A DNA stretch of 64,000 nucleotides, taken from Cyrtodaria siliqua (taxonomy: Eukaryota; Mollusca; Bivalvia; Adapedonta; Hiatellidae). The DNA lies in the NCBI GenBank assembly GCA_037043455.1, contig JAWPHD010001211.1, positions 282,435 to 346,434 on the forward strand. The letters run 5' to 3'. The translations under genes and the position numbers were made by a program. The notes beneath the pieces are model-generated. The model worked only from the letters and a program-made list of their open reading frames with translations, was not told where the DNA came from and made no database searches. Positions within the stretch are counted from its first letter, which is position 1; each line of letters starts with the position of its first letter. Below are positions 12,460 through 24,049 of the stretch, piece after piece.

Positions 12460-12605
12460 TATTGCCACTGAGTTCCGTCGGTGTGTTCTTGGGCAAGACA
12501 CTTTTCCTTAGCCTCGTCCGTCGGATGGGGACGTAAACCGGGCAGACCCGTGTATCGGTCTATCAACCGAGCACGTTAAAGAACCATAGGAATCTATTCC
12601 CCAGT
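12460..12605 (+). mobile_element. SINE-like fragment with conserved animal SINE core word
   Basis: The segment contains GTGTTCTTGGGCAAGACACT followed by a GC-richer stretch ending near GAGCACGTTAAAGAACC. The TTGGGCAAG-ACACTT word is a recurrent feature of the central domain of animal SINE families (family knowledge, stated from memory). No tRNA-like head with a B box is clear upstream, so this is probably a truncated or diverged copy. Two small palindromic words of the type GTCCATAACTCTGGAC follow at about 12620-12670. Confidence 0.4.
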
Positions 12606-13037
12606 TGTATGGCCGTATGCGTCCATAGTTCTGGACCTTTTAATCTGCCTGCGTCCATAACTCTGGACCGAAAAATAACATGCAATATAGCATAACAAAG
12701 ATTAATTATGCCTTCGGGTAGTGTTTTTCAGTACATTGAAAGTAATTTGGGGGTTAAGTTGAAGGTTCATATTTCATGGGCTCCATTGTGGGCTTTCATA
12801 TAGTCCGTTTGATAATGATAGGCTGTAAAATGCATGCCCACGATTATGAAAAAGGTAACACTGTAGCTACTGAAATATTATATTAGTAGTCGGAGGTGAC
12901 GCGGAAGGTTCAGGATTAGAGCCCATGGGCTCTATTTCAACTCCTATTTAATTTTAATTTATCCGCCTAAGCTCTCACTCTCACTCTCCCCCTCTCTCTC
13001 TCTCTCGTATGTATAATATATTTTATAAATGTTTAAA
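12606..13037. other. Low-complexity and unassigned sequence
   Basis: No coding frame. A CT-rich microsatellite (CTCTCACTCTCACTCTCCCC then CTCTCTCTCTCTC) lies at about 12973-13007. The rest is AT-rich with no recognised feature. Confidence 0.5.
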
Positions 13038-13345
13038 AATGTTTAACTCCCTGGCTTTTAACGTTTAATTTAGTCGCCCAATATACATAAAAATACATAT
13101 TATATAGAAAGTATTATATAATATGCTTCATATATTAGTGTAAGATATAATTGATATTATATAATATATATATATGTGTCGAATATTACATTATATTCAA
13201 AATGTTTAACTCCGTGGCTTTTAACGTTTAATTTAGTCGCCCAATATACATAAAAAATATATATTATATAGAAAGAATTATATAATATGCATCATATATT
13301 AGTGTAAGATATAACTGATATTATATAATATATATATATATATAA
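13038..13345. repeat. 163-bp tandem repeat, two copies
   Basis: AATGTTTAACTCC(C/G)TGGC and the following AT-rich tract, including ATATTAGTGTAAGATATAA and a TATATA run, occur at 13038-13200 and 13201-13345. The second copy runs into the larger duplication that begins at 13339. Confidence 0.85.
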
Positions 13346-14256
13346 CCCATTTAATGTGTCGACGTGCCCTAAAACACTATTCGTTCTTTTTGTTCAGATA
13401 TAATAATTATTTAAATAGGAACTACCGACGCATTTATAGATTAATAATAATGTGTAAGAAACACACGTTTAGTGTGTCAAAATGCACGCATAATTCTTAA
13501 ATAATTATTATATGGCGAGCATGGGCGTGTCTGATCTTTAAACATTTTTAAATGGACCTCCCAACGGATTTTGGGGGAAGCTATCATGTGTTTGAATATT
13601 CTATTGCACAGGTTAAAAATTAGAATAGATTTTGAATGGAACAGTATTAACAATACTGCCTGTTACAATGACAAATCCAAGTTTATATTACATTTCAACG
13701 CAGGTATTGCAATATTATATTTTTAAAATATTGTTAATACAAATAGCCTTCATTAGATCGTTGTAAAAAAAAACAAAGTTATTATAATGTAAATCTGGTA
13801 AATTAATTAGTTTTGATCAGTTTATTATCATATTTTACGCACTGTAGTATTGCATGCTGCTCAATATCGTTCGAAAATCACATGGTGTGTGAGGTCATTT
13901 TTCCCGTTCATTCTTTATACAAGAAATTAGGCGTGTCTGCAGCTACCATCAGACATTTTAAAAATCTGCATAGGAGTCAATTTAATAGGCTAATCATACG
14001 TTTTACTAAACTGGGATATGTGTGTGTGCGTGAGTCGTGCGTGCGCGCGTGTGTTAAAGTTTCTAAACTGAAGCTAGTAATTCCTATTTTATGTTATAAT
14101 TTAGTTAATGGAAAACATCTTATTTATCTATATAATTAAAATGAAGATTAAATTATCAGATAGTCCACGGTTTCATTTATTTTCTATCGATAATATTTTA
14201 TTTCCAGTGATACACTCACTATACAAGGCATGGCAAACATTGCGTTTATCAGATGA
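13339..14256. repeat. 0.92-kb tandem duplication, left copy
   Basis: This segment (starting ACCCATTTAATGTGTCGACG) is repeated at 14361-15286 with about 99% apparent identity and small indels, one of them in a GT-rich microsatellite at about 14020-14050. A 108-codon forward frame at 13813-14139 is duplicated in shortened form at 14834-15076. It has no recognisable domain, and the two copies end differently because of the microsatellite, so it is not called as a gene. Confidence 0.9.
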
Positions 14257-14360
14257 CTCGTATACTTACTCCCGGATATAACGTCGAAAAACAGTCAAGA
14301 GAAGAAAACTCATTGGAAAATAGTTCTTTTTATTCATCTTTCATCAGGTTTTGTGCACAA

Positions 14361-15286
14361 TATATGACCCATTTAATGTGTCGACGTGCCCTAAAACACT
14401 ATTCGTTCTTTTTGTTCAGATATAATAATTATTTAAAAAGGAACTACCGACGCATTTATAGATTAATAATAATGTGTAAGAAACACACGTTTAGTGTGTC
14501 AAAATGCACGCATAATTCTTAAATAATTATTATATGGCGAGCATGGGCGTGTCTGATCTTTAAACATTTTTAAATGGACCTCCCAACGGATTTTGGGGAA
14601 AGCTATCATGTGTTTGAACATTCTATTGCACAGGTTAAAAATTAGAATAGATTTTGAATGGAACAGTATTAACAATACTGCCTGTTACAATGACAAATCC
14701 AAGTTTATATTACATTTCAACGCAGGTATTGCAATATTATATTTTTAAAATATTGTTAATACAAATAGCCTTCATTAGATCGTTGTAAAAAAAACAAAGT
14801 TATTATAATGTAAATCTGGTAAATTAATTAGTTTTGATCAGTTTATTATCATATTTTACGCACTGTAGTATTGCATGCTGCTCAATATCGTTCGAAAATC
14901 ACATGGTGTGTGAGGTCATTTTTCCCGTTCATTCTTTATACAAGAAATTAGGCGTGTCTGCAGCTACCATCAGACATTTTAAAAATCTGCATAGGAGTCA
15001 ATTTAATAGGCTAATCATACGTTTTACTAAACTGGGATATGTGTGTGTGTGCGTGAGTCGTGCGTGCGTGTGTTAAAGTTTCTAAACTGAAGCTAGTAAT
15101 TCCTATTTTATGTTATAATTTAGTTAATGGAAAACATCTTATTTATCTATATAATTAAAATGAAGATTTAAATTATTAGATAGTCCACGGTTTCATTTAT
15201 TTTCTATCAATAATATTTTATTTCCAGTGATACACCGTATAAGGCTCACTATATAAGGCATGGCAAACATTGCGTTTATCAGATGA
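14361..15286. repeat. 0.92-kb tandem duplication, right copy
   Basis: Right partner of 13339-14256, offset about 1021 bp. The 104-bp spacer between the copies (14257-14360) is unrelated. The right copy differs by an inserted CACCGTATAAGG-like stretch near its end and by microsatellite length. Recent local duplication or unequal exchange is the simplest explanation. Confidence 0.9.
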
Positions 15287-15929
15287 AACATTTGAGATGC
15301 GTGTAATGTGAGAGAAATTATGATTCACAATATATATAGCATTTAAATCGAGCAGCATAACAGTCCAATTTGACAAGAAATAAGAGGAAAAACAATCATA
15401 ACACATTATTCGTTCTTCAAACTGGCCTATTTCGATTACTTGAATAGAATTGCTCGTTTACTGTGTCATGTTATAAATGCGACAATTGTAATACCAAACA
15501 TAAAAACAGATTTATGATTCATTGGTGTTATATATAACATATTATTAGTTAGTACATAACATACTACTTAAGTATTTATTTACAAAGGTTTATAAATATA
15601 CATAATTATTAACGTGTTAATATATAGATAGATAGATAACTTTATTTCCAAATTCCAATAGGCTTAAAAGCCCGTGAGGATACAATATACAGTTACATAA
15701 AACATGGCAACAGTGTAGGATTTTACAAACAAGAAACTTTTGTTAATCTGAGACAGTCACAGCAAAATGCACGTATACTGGCACGCACTCAATCACTTAC
15801 GCACTCACGCGCACAACAATTTCTATCAAGTGGACTTAACCATTGAGAAGGCGTATTACTACATACTATAAATAAATACTGAACCATACATTTCATAACA
15901 CATTCGGTAAAATAAATTACCTATATTTA

Positions 15930-16889
15930 CTAAGTTCTATATAATGTTTCGTTTCGTAATTTAAATGCTTTTAAAACAAAGGTACAAAGCTTGTGAATAT
16001 ATACTTTATTTTGTGAATTTAGTAATTCCAAAAATTTCATCATGTTTGGCCTCTTGTAAAAATATTGTGGAATGTATTGCTTTCTTAAGACAGTATACGT
16101 TTGGCATTCCAACACAAAATGAAATTCATCTTCAAGTTTATTACAAAATAAACATAATCTTTCGATAACAGGAATTCTGTTTGGTTTAACCCATCTTCCC
16201 GCTTCAATTTGCAACCTATGAGATGACACCCGTAATTTGGTAAGTGCTTGACACATTTTGAAAATATTTATATTATCAAGATATGGTTGAAACTGAAAAG
16301 ATGCAAAGCTTCTATAAAACACTGCTCTGGTGGAGATATCTAATCGACTATGCCAATTTTGAGCGAAATTGTCATTTAACCGTTGCTTTAATACTGCAAG
16401 AAATAAATTACAATTACCAACATTTTGTTGTAGCCATACATCATAAAACCCAAGAGAGGACAATAAGTGTTTCAACTGTGAAACCCAGTTTTTTTTGCGA
16501 GGATATATTTCACAGTCATTTAACATCATGTTATACACTATTTTTATATATTTACGTTCATGTACGCTCATAATTTTTAACCAATATTTAACAATTATAA
16601 AATATCTTCTTGTAATAAATGATGTTCTACCAAATTCCCCATATATAAAATCATTTTGTGTTGTCTTTTTAACACCCAAAATATGTTTGCAGAACTGTAA
16701 ATGCACTCTTTCAATTGATATAGCTTGTACGAATCCCCACACCTCACTTCCGTAATTTAAAATTGGAGTTATCAATTTATCAAACAAATCTAATTTATGT
16801 TTTGGTGATACAAATGTAAATTTATACAAATACCTATTCATTTTAAAAATAGCTTTTTGTGCTTGACCAGCAAGGGTAGTTTCTGCCTT
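15930..16889 (-). pseudogene. LINE polymerase C-terminal region with zinc-knuckle
   Basis: The open frame has 303 codons from its first methionine (16841). Reading upstream through AGQAQKAIFK adds a typical post-RT helix. Conserved family blocks visible are ILNYGSEVWGF (about residues 27-37), ERVHLQFCKHILGVK (44-58) and a C230-x2-C233-x7-H241-x4-C246 knuckle. This part of the protein is thought to bind RNA or assist target priming in related elements (inference from family). The stop is at 15930. The frame itself is intact, but the enzyme it belonged to lacks its catalytic core, so it cannot support its own transposition. Confidence 0.85.
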
Positions 16890-17200
16890 TTATATATATC
16901 TTGCGTTTACAAAAGTAGCTGTTTTGACTCGATCATACTCCGTCTTACAATATCTAACAATATATTTATAGTGTGACCGAGCTTTAACCATATTAATTCT
17001 ATTTATGTCGCTTTTATTTTCTCTATATTTATTTAACATTTGAAAGAAATAAAACTTGCTTTCATGACACTCATCATTATACCATGGGTTTTCTTTTGCA
17101 TTATTAAATACGGGAGCATCAGCTTTAACATTGTCGTTATAATTAAGTTTGCGTTTAAAAATTGGTGAAGACACATCTTCAATAATGGCATTGAAATCCT
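16890..17200 (-). pseudogene. LINE endonuclease-to-RT linker, frameshifted
   Basis: Residues such as NPWYNDECHESKF and MVKARSHYKYIVRYCKTEYD form the lysine- and tyrosine-rich linker usual between the endonuclease and reverse transcriptase of these LINEs. It is in a different frame from the endonuclease; the shift falls at about 17195-17200, where DINFMH joins DFNAIIEDVSS. The linker frame stops at about 16890, next to the junction where the RT core has been lost. Confidence 0.75.
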
Positions 17201-18258
17201 GAATGCATAAAATTAATATCCTCATTAGTCATACAATGTTCTAATTTGCCATCTAAAGCAATCAAATTATCATTTATGTCTGCTTTACTGAAACTCTCAA
17301 TAAAAACATTTTTGTTATTGTTGCTCCATACATACTTATAATTTAATCGTTCATAATCATTGTTGATGGGCGACGCCTCTACGTTTGGTTTAGAAAAATC
17401 TAAGGAGCATGTTACTAAACTATGGTCCGACAAAATATTTGGTTCGCCAACTTCGAACTCACTTACATGCGAAAATAGATTTTGTGAAGACAACACATAG
17501 TCAACTAATGAACTTCCCCTACTACCAACAAATGTATAGCGACCAATCCCTTTATCATTACCAAATCTACCGTTTAAAATACGTAAAGAACTCTGTTTGC
17601 ATAAGTCTAGTAGCAGTAACCCATTATTATTAACATGACCTTTATCCTCAGAAAAACGTAACAATTCAACATCAGAAATATAATCATCAGGTAGCATATG
17701 CATATGAACATTGTTATCGTTTATGACGTAATCACAGTGTGTGGATGTACGACTGTTAAAGTCACCGAGAATTAGCATTCTACACTCATTTATACTTTTA
17801 TTTTCAATATATGCAATATATTCTAACAAACGATCAAAAATATTGGTTTCAACCATTGCCTGGCGGCTGCTGTCATCGGGTAATACATAGGTTAAGCAAA
17901 CATATAAATCACTACTAAAAGATAATCTTTGACCCTCAATTTTGACCCAGATAATATCATCATCGCTGACAAATACCAATGTGTCCTTCGAAACAAACTC
18001 GTGTCTAATGTATACTGCTATACCGCCCGAGTTACGCTTGCATGATTTCTTATTCTCAGTCCTATGTAACACGAAACACTCAAAACTATCAACATTAACA
18101 TCGGAAAATTCATCGGTCCACGTTTCAGTGAGCAATACTATATCGTTCGATTTAAAAATTGCATCTAGTTCAATACTTTTCAGTTTATTCGTTCTCTTTG
18201 TAATCAAACCTTGAATGTTCAAAAGCGCAAAACGCAGCTTCACCTTCTCAGCGTCCAC
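17179..18258 (-). CDS. LINE apurinic-like endonuclease domain
   Basis: This frame of 359 codons carries the endonuclease/exonuclease/phosphatase fold signature of non-LTR elements. It would nick genomic target DNA to prime reverse transcription. Catalytic motifs visible are N14 (NIQG), E45 (TETW), Y124, D166 and N168 (GDFN), D253 (VDY), and D278-H279 (SDH), all in the expected order and spacing. The domain ends near residue 290; the remaining tail leads into the linker and is cut by a frameshift. The upstream ORF1-like frame is in phase and separated only by one TAG codon (18259-18261). The start shown is a GTG, so the true start may lie upstream or the stop may be a mutation. The domain looks unbroken although the element is dead. 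Confidence 0.85.
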   Translation of the reverse strand: MDAEKVKLRFALLNIQGLITKRTNKLKSIELDAIFKSNDIVLLTETWTDEFSDVNVDSFECFVLHRTENKKSCKRNSGGIAVYIRHEFVSKDTLVFVSDDDIIWVKIEGQRLSFSSDLYVCLTYVLPDDSSRQAMVETNIFDRLLEYIAYIENKSINECRMLILGDFNSRTSTHCDYVINDNNVHMHMLPDDYISDVELLRFSEDKGHVNNNGLLLLDLCKQSSLRILNGRFGNDKGIGRYTFVGSRGSSLVDYVLSSQNLFSHVSEFEVGEPNILSDHSLVTCSLDFSKPNVEASPINNDYERLNYKYVWSNNNKNVFIESFSKADINDNLIALDGKLEHCMTNEDINFMHSGFQCHY

Positions 18259-18963
18259 CTATTTATGTTCAGATTTGTCATGGTTATTACTCCCAACTGT
18301 TTGGCTAAATATAGAAATCCGTGGTTCCCGCTCGCGACTTATTGACTCGCTTAACTCTTTCTTATTATATGGTTTAGCTGAACTTGACCGTTTTGTACTT
18401 CTGTTCGCTGCACGTGAAACATGGGATCGTTCCCGTCGCTCAGTTGGTAGCGTCTCCGTAATAATCAGATTCTCAACATTGTTCACATGTGAAGGCACAT
18501 TCACGGGTGACCAGGATCTAAATATAGTTGGCTGTGTTTGATCTGGTTGGATATATGAACTTGTATTCCGAGACGGATTAATGCCGGGATTAATGACGTC
18601 AGTGTTTACCGGATCCAATAACGGTACTCTGGTATCAGGTAGACATATATCGTTTTGTACACAAGGCTTAGTACGTTCCGTACCACACGTATCACTGCTG
18701 CTTACACTGTGCATCGACGCGTTGTGTAATTCCTCGTTGGTCATGTCCGTTACTTTATCGCGTGTACAATTTGAGCTGTGGTCATCATACCGGTCGTCTG
18801 TATGGGTATGTGTACGGATCTGGGACATAATTGGACTGTTATTTATATGTGCGAAATCAACAATGCGATTATTGCCGATGACCTTGAACCAATCGGGAAA
18901 TTCGTCTCTAACCACCCGTCCGTCTATTGCTAACCTGGCTGGATACAGTATATATACTGCTTA
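18259..18963 (-). pseudogene. LINE ORF1-like region, N-terminally incomplete
   Basis: The frame is open from just after a TAA at about 18961 to a TAG at 18259, roughly 234 codons. It starts YPARLAIDGRVVRDEF, continues with a hydrophilic Ser/Thr/Asn/Arg-rich segment, and ends with a basic stretch (TERRERSHVSRAANRSTKR). No RRM or CCHC motif is visible. Position directly before the endonuclease and the basic, low-complexity character fit an ORF1 nucleic-acid-binding protein; this is inference. The first ATG lies well inside, so the 5' part is truncated or diverged. Confidence 0.55.
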
Positions 18964-19549
18964 AATATCGTGTATAACTACTTGACTGCACATGCCATAA
19001 AGTATACTTGCAAGCTCCGCCCTCTATTGTTCATGGGTAAAACTAACAAACAGTTACTATCTGCTCCATTGTACAAGTTAACATGATGTGTGCTTTTGTA
19101 AATATTTAATTGGTTGAAGAAAGCTTGATTGACAGCTCGTTCCGTGTGTGACACGATTAATAAGAATCGAATTTCCACCTTCCATCCGTATCAAATTATT
19201 GAAATAAGCTCCGCCCACAGACTTAACGATATCGATGATCGATTAACTGCTCAACGGAATGTCACGGTTACTTAAGCAGGGTCATTGCAGGATAACAGCG
19301 GGATATCACCAATGCCATATAACACCAGATAACACTTGTAGCAGCCTATGGAGAAAATCAATTATTGCAATCACAATAGTGTAGTATACTTTTGGGTTTT
19401 AAAAAACACCCAAAGTATATAGTATCAATAATTCTTACAACATTTATCACTAAAGCCTTGTATATTGCCTATTCCAGATTGTTATTTTTGAATATGAAAT
19501 CAATTGTATTGGAATAAATAATTAACTCTGGCATAATTTTGAGTTAAAA
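18964..19549. other. Possible LINE 5' flank; no gene
   Basis: No convincing coding frame. The sequence is slightly less AT-rich than its surroundings up to about 19330 and may include the 5' part of the minus-strand LINE, but no boundary or target duplication was recognised. From 19440 the next LINE fragment, in the opposite orientation, approaches. Confidence 0.4.
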
Positions 19550-19925
19550 ACATATCTAGACACATTATGCTCCAAACAATTAAAAAGTTGTATAACAATA
19601 ATAAGATTATCATCACATTGTTTAAGAATAGAAAAAGGGAAATACGCAAGAGAGAGAATAGAGAGAAACGAAAGAGTTTGCGAAATTTGTAACACTAAAG
19701 ATATTTAAGACGAGTTTTAGGCCATTTTATTTTGATATGTACTACTTACTCTAACATTAGAAACAAATACATTCCTGAATCAGTATTACACAACTAGACG
19801 AAGCATGTTTAAATTTGTAGAATTGTTGCAGTCATTAAACAAAAAGATTATTCATAGTTTAAGTAAATTCATTTCCGATGCACTTGTATTAAGGCTATCT
19901 ACATCAAATTTAACAGACTAAAAAT
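19550..19925 (+). pseudogene. LINE C-terminal remnant
   Basis: The forward translation shows YLDTLCSKQLKSC, RLSSHCLRIEKGKYARERIE, then RNERVCEICNTKDI followed by in-frame stops where the His and last Cys of the knuckle should be. It then shows RSMFKFVELLQSLNKK and KFISDALVLRLS before the terminal stop. Block order and wording match the intact C-terminus at 30617-31567. Broken by at least three stops. Confidence 0.8.
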
Positions 19926-20129
19926 AAACCAGACATATTATTTCAGAACATCCTCGTTTATCGTTGACATACCATAATATGTGTATTTTTTGTTTTGTTT
20001 AAATATGTATGAAGCAAAGTAAAACGTCATGGTAATGATTATTTTGTTGTATATGCAATGTTAAACAATGTTAATATAAGAAGGTGAATACGTTTCATGG
20101 AGCTTGACAGTCGTAAACTAGATTTAGAT

Positions 20130-20425
20130 GTTCTGCACACAACTTAGCTATCGAGGAAGGAATCTATAGGAATGTCCCTAGAGAGAATAGGTTGTGTACT
20201 TTTTGTAATATGAATGTCATCGAAAATGAATACCACTTTCTTCTAGCATGTCCTTATTATAGAGAACTAAGAAACATGTGCATACCAAGATGTTATTGCA
20301 GCTGGCCAAATATGCATAAGTTTAAATCTCTGGTCGGCACGAAACAAATTAGTCTATTAAAAAGTTTAGCAAAATATATTTATCTGACAAACCAGAAAAG
20401 AGAACAAAGTATTATTTTGGAATAG
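20130..20425 (+). pseudogene. LINE C-terminal remnant with intact zinc-knuckle
   Basis: The forward frame reads AIEEGIYRNVPRENRLCTFC, then NEYHFLLACPYYRELRNMC and WPNMHKFKSLV, ending at a TAG after about 95 codons. The knuckle is C-x2-C-x9-H-x4-C. The preceding body of the protein is not recognisable, so this is a 5'-truncated or decayed copy. A likely 3' end is the AATAAAAACTGAACTGAACT tail at about 21165-21190, which differs from the TATC tails of the other copies and suggests a sister subfamily. Confidence 0.8.
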
Positions 20426-21190
20426 CGGTATAGTTATAAATAATAAGCGTTAATAATTATATGTAACATGGTGTGATTTTAGCCCATATGCTAATTGTAT
20501 AGATTACCTTCATACCATGTATAGTACTATTCCACTATCCGTTAATGATCGTCAATTAGAAAACAAGTAATCCATTTAAATTATTTGCTATAGAATTTAC
20601 ACATATCCTGCACCGAAATAATCCGTTTTATGTTCACACTTGATATATGAATGACCATTGACTAGACTAGTTGACGCATGCACATGTCGCACGGGACATT
20701 CATGTGGATTTTAAATCGTACAGGTAAAAGTACTTATACTCGGCGGTTACAAAAAAGGCCAAATACAACAAAAAAAAATGAGCAGTAAACTGAAATAGTT
20801 TCTGTGTGTGAAAAAAATATATTTGCATCTGTTTTGAAGAAACACCATTATGCGAACGATGTAACGTTATTAAAAGGAATTTTTTTTTTTTTTTTTTTAT
20901 TTAATATTTACATAAGTTTTTACTATAGTATTAAGAAATATGCATAATAAGTAATTATTCAGATGTATGTCATTACTGTAGTTACCATTATATGAATTAT
21001 ATGAATGTATCTTTATCACTAATGGAACTATATGTATATATTAAAATCTGTCAAAAAACCGTTTAATTACTCATACCTGTTATCATACTCTTCTCATAGT
21101 ATATAAGTGTAACTGTTGCCGCCAAATGTATTGGCGATGAACATGTATATATGTTTGAGCCTGAATAAAAACTGAACTGAACTGAACTGA
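20426..21190 (+). mobile_element. Probable 3' UTR and tail of LINE fragment
   Basis: Noncoding AT-rich sequence between the LINE C-terminus ending at 20425 and a simple-repeat tail, ACTGA repeated about four times after AATAAAA (21163-21190). It contains a poly-T run at 20880-20899. Assignment to the same element rests on position and the poly-adenylation-like word before the tail. Confidence 0.4.
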
Positions 21191-21381
21191 CATCTACTAC
21201 CGGCTTTTAAAACCGTATTAACGCCGAAACAGTGCGAATCGATTCTTAAATGAATACAACTTACTGATTAGGCATATTTGGGGAATATGTATGTAATCTG
21301 TATTGCATGTATTCTCAGTGCTATGAATTATATAAAACGGAAGAAACGTTTTACCTAGTCATATGAGAATGTTTTATTAGA

Positions 21382-21532
21382 TATTATTTAACTGCTGGGA
21401 TAGATTATACGGAAATCCTTCACGAGTGTTAGACGTATGTTTTTTTCTTCACGAACGTGCGTATGTGGAAAAAGAAAACGTCTACCACCGAGTGAAGGAT
21501 TACCCAGTAATCGATCTCAGCAGTTAAATAAT
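21382..21532. repeat. Foldback element, ~55-bp arms
   Basis: The left arm starts ATTATTTAACTGCTGGGATA and the right arm ends TCTCAGCAGTTAAATAAT. The inner parts AATCCTTCAC...TAGACGT and ACGTCTACCAC...GTGAAGGATT pair as well, leaving a central loop of about 40 nt. Several mismatches indicate age. A foldback MITE is the likely identity. Confidence 0.75.
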
Positions 21533-21539
21533 CTATTTA

Positions 21540-22185
21540 TTATATGTTAAGGCAGTTTATGTTTTTTACCAAAATGATTCGCTTTATTGAACGTTATCGG
21601 TAGATGAGGTCGACATCAACAACACTTTATTGATGTCACAACTCAACGTCGCAACGTCAGATATTATTGTGTTCTGAGTTTTTTATTAATATTTAACGAT
21701 TATGAATATTTTTGCACTGAGAAATCCAATCTTTCACGCATAGAAATGTAATAATTGGTGTTTATGGACTTGTGTTTGTTTGTATGAAATTGCATAAGTA
21801 GAGTTAACTTTATGTGTTGTCTTTTAACCATTTAAGACCGTACATTTGAAAACAGCAACACATTTAAGATAATTGATGTGTTATTTTTTAATTTATTATA
21901 GTATCACGTCCAAGGTGAAGGATGTGTCTGCATTTAGTATAATAAAATAAGCAAAAGACTGTTTAAGCCGCGGAAATCTAGCTCTAGTTTCTCACAATCA
22001 TAGTGGACGCTCTATAGGCTGTCTGTATTAATATATAGTCCTGTTCGACTACTCTATCAACGCCATATATTATTTCTAGTTAACGTTACCTGAGACCGTT
22101 TGTATTAATGGCTTTTTTATAAACATCTTTATTTCATTGATATTATTCAAGGTGGGAAATAATATGAAATAATATTATACTACTA
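21540..22185. other. No gene recognised
   Basis: AT-rich sequence without a supported frame or repeat on either strand. Confidence 0.5.

Positions 22186-22256
<71 letters not shown>
22186..22256. repeat. (ATT)n microsatellite
   Basis: An uninterrupted TTA/ATT trinucleotide run of about 23 copies. Confidence 0.97.
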
Positions 22257-22257
<1 letters not shown>

Positions 22258-22939
22258 GCACTTGTATGATATACTTATCCCAAATAAGGGTGCACGGGCA
22301 CAATGTTAATCTTCGGGACTGTTTTTGTCCAGAAATTGATAAATTCAATCATGTATCGGTTTTGTTGATTATGAAAATAAAACAATCATCTCTTTTGCAT
22401 GGCCTTTACAATACATTGCACAGAGAAGGGAGAATTGTCTGTATAAATAGACTAACACTTACTTTATGTAGGAACTCGTATTGTTTTATACGTAAATAAT
22501 GTGATAATTATTATTTTATGTGTGTGTATAAGCCTTATTTTATCTTGAAAAGTGAACAGATGTTGTTCAACAGTTTATTTCATATCTGATTTGAGATAAT
22601 ACATGATGTTTTAAGATATTTTTTAATGTATGCCACTTTGCTATTATTGATTACGAAACAGCGGATTAGATATAACCTTTTATTACACTTTTAGATGTGT
22701 GATCGTTATGGCCTTGCATAACCTTCAAAGGTCTCGATTGACAATGGCGGTACACCTTTTATGCAGTTGAATATGTGAATACTCTGTTCTTTTGTATTAA
22801 ATCGTGTTTCTCACTTGATTTTATACTTGTATTGTCTCCAATATTCGTTTAAGACTGACATAGTACTATATATGTGGGTAATTTGTATTGTAAATATGGA
22901 TTGTTTGTACTATGATGAGACAGAAATAAAGAAATTATA

Positions 22940-23010
22940 TAGAAGTGTTTATTCAGATAATTCCAATGCGTCATAAGACCCGTGAGGATACAACAAATAC
23001 ATATAAACTT
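22940..23010 (-). mobile_element. LINE 3'-end fragment
   Basis: The sequence TTCCAATGCGTCATAAGACC followed by CGTGAGGATACAAC matches the minus-strand 3' end of the LINE at 15640-15690 (TTCCAATAGGCTTAAAAGCC then CGTGAGGATACAAT). Only the end is recognisable; further sequence toward 23420 may belong to it but is too diverged to claim. Confidence 0.55.
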
Positions 23011-24049
23011 GACAGAGATAGTGAAGTATATATACAACTTTATAGCAACAACGTATGTATAAGGTATATATGCTATAGCATCGTGCATTTAAAATTCATT
23101 TCGAGATAGCTAGATAATTTATCGTGTATTCAAGTTTTGGAGTTAATGTTACTTTTTCTCTTTAACTTCATACAATTTTAATATATAATTCCTAAATACA
23201 GCTTCCAAATATAAACCCCAACGACTTACAATAACTGCAAATAATACTCAAAATGACAGTCGTCATGTGTTAATTGCGTGTATAAACAGTAACACCTGTT
23301 ACAGTAGTACAGACTCCATATAGGCGGAGGGACTATAATCCTTAGAATTATACACACACACAATAGTACAGACGAGCGGCTAGGATATTTTCTACAACCG
23401 CCCAAAACACACAAGAGTTAACATACTGTGTTATTGTGTATACTTATTGTTACTGTGTCAGTTTTAAATAGATATGCCATTTCTAATTGTGAAAACATGC
23501 AAAATGACACTTTAAGACTATCTCCCGAGTTGTCAGTAAATTGGTTTCTGTTCAGTTATACTCAATCTCAAAGCAGCGTGCGTTATATGGTGCATACACA
23601 TACCGCTGTTCAAGTAAAAGTTTAACAATTATATTATATAAATAATAAACAAAAGGCGACCCCATCATGAATGATTTATTTAGAACTTGGTGTAACACTG
23701 TTGTCTGTTGATTAAAATAAAAAAAGAACAATTGCTTACTGGGCAAGATTAATAGAAACTACCAGTAGTGACAATACTATGAAACTTTCTTTAAAGTTAT
23801 ATATCGTGTTAAGAAAAGTAAATTGTACATATTTAAATTATCTTGGATACAGAATATTAAACACATTCTATGCACTTCTGGGTTTTCCGGAATTTGGTAC
23901 AACCAAACCTTTATAAATGCAAAGTGGTTTGTTTAATCATTAAAGAACTACATTTTCATACGGAATTGTCCCTCCGAACTATTACTTGATACAAACACCT
24001 ATCAATATTTTAAAACTTGTTTTATACAGTTTTATATCAAAGCATTATC
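23011..24049. other. No gene recognised
   Basis: Frames of 62-65 codons occur on both strands here but overlap each other and lack any motif. No repeat structure was noticed. Confidence 0.45.

Larger units (their letters stand above)
15621..18963 (-). mobile_element. Non-LTR retrotransposon, RT domain deleted
   Basis: Read right to left, the element has an ORF1-like region (18963-18259), an apurinic-type endonuclease (18258-17179), a linker (to about 16890), then the polymerase C-terminus with a zinc-knuckle (to 15930). A 3' untranslated region follows, ending near 15621 in a TATC simple-repeat tail preceded by AATAAAGTTATC. The catalytic reverse-transcriptase core is missing: the linker joins almost directly to the post-thumb region at about 16890. 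The order and the C-terminal C-C-H-C motif match Jockey/CR1-type elements; the precise clade is not determined. Five other fragments of the same or a very close family lie between 19.5 and 31.8 kb. Confidence 0.9.

Noticed and set aside
13813..14139. 108-codon frame in the tandem duplication
   Set aside because: The second copy is truncated by microsatellite change and there is no domain; duplication alone explains the conservation.
16283..18964. Several plus-strand frames of 67-127 codons
   Set aside because: Antisense shadows of the minus-strand LINE.
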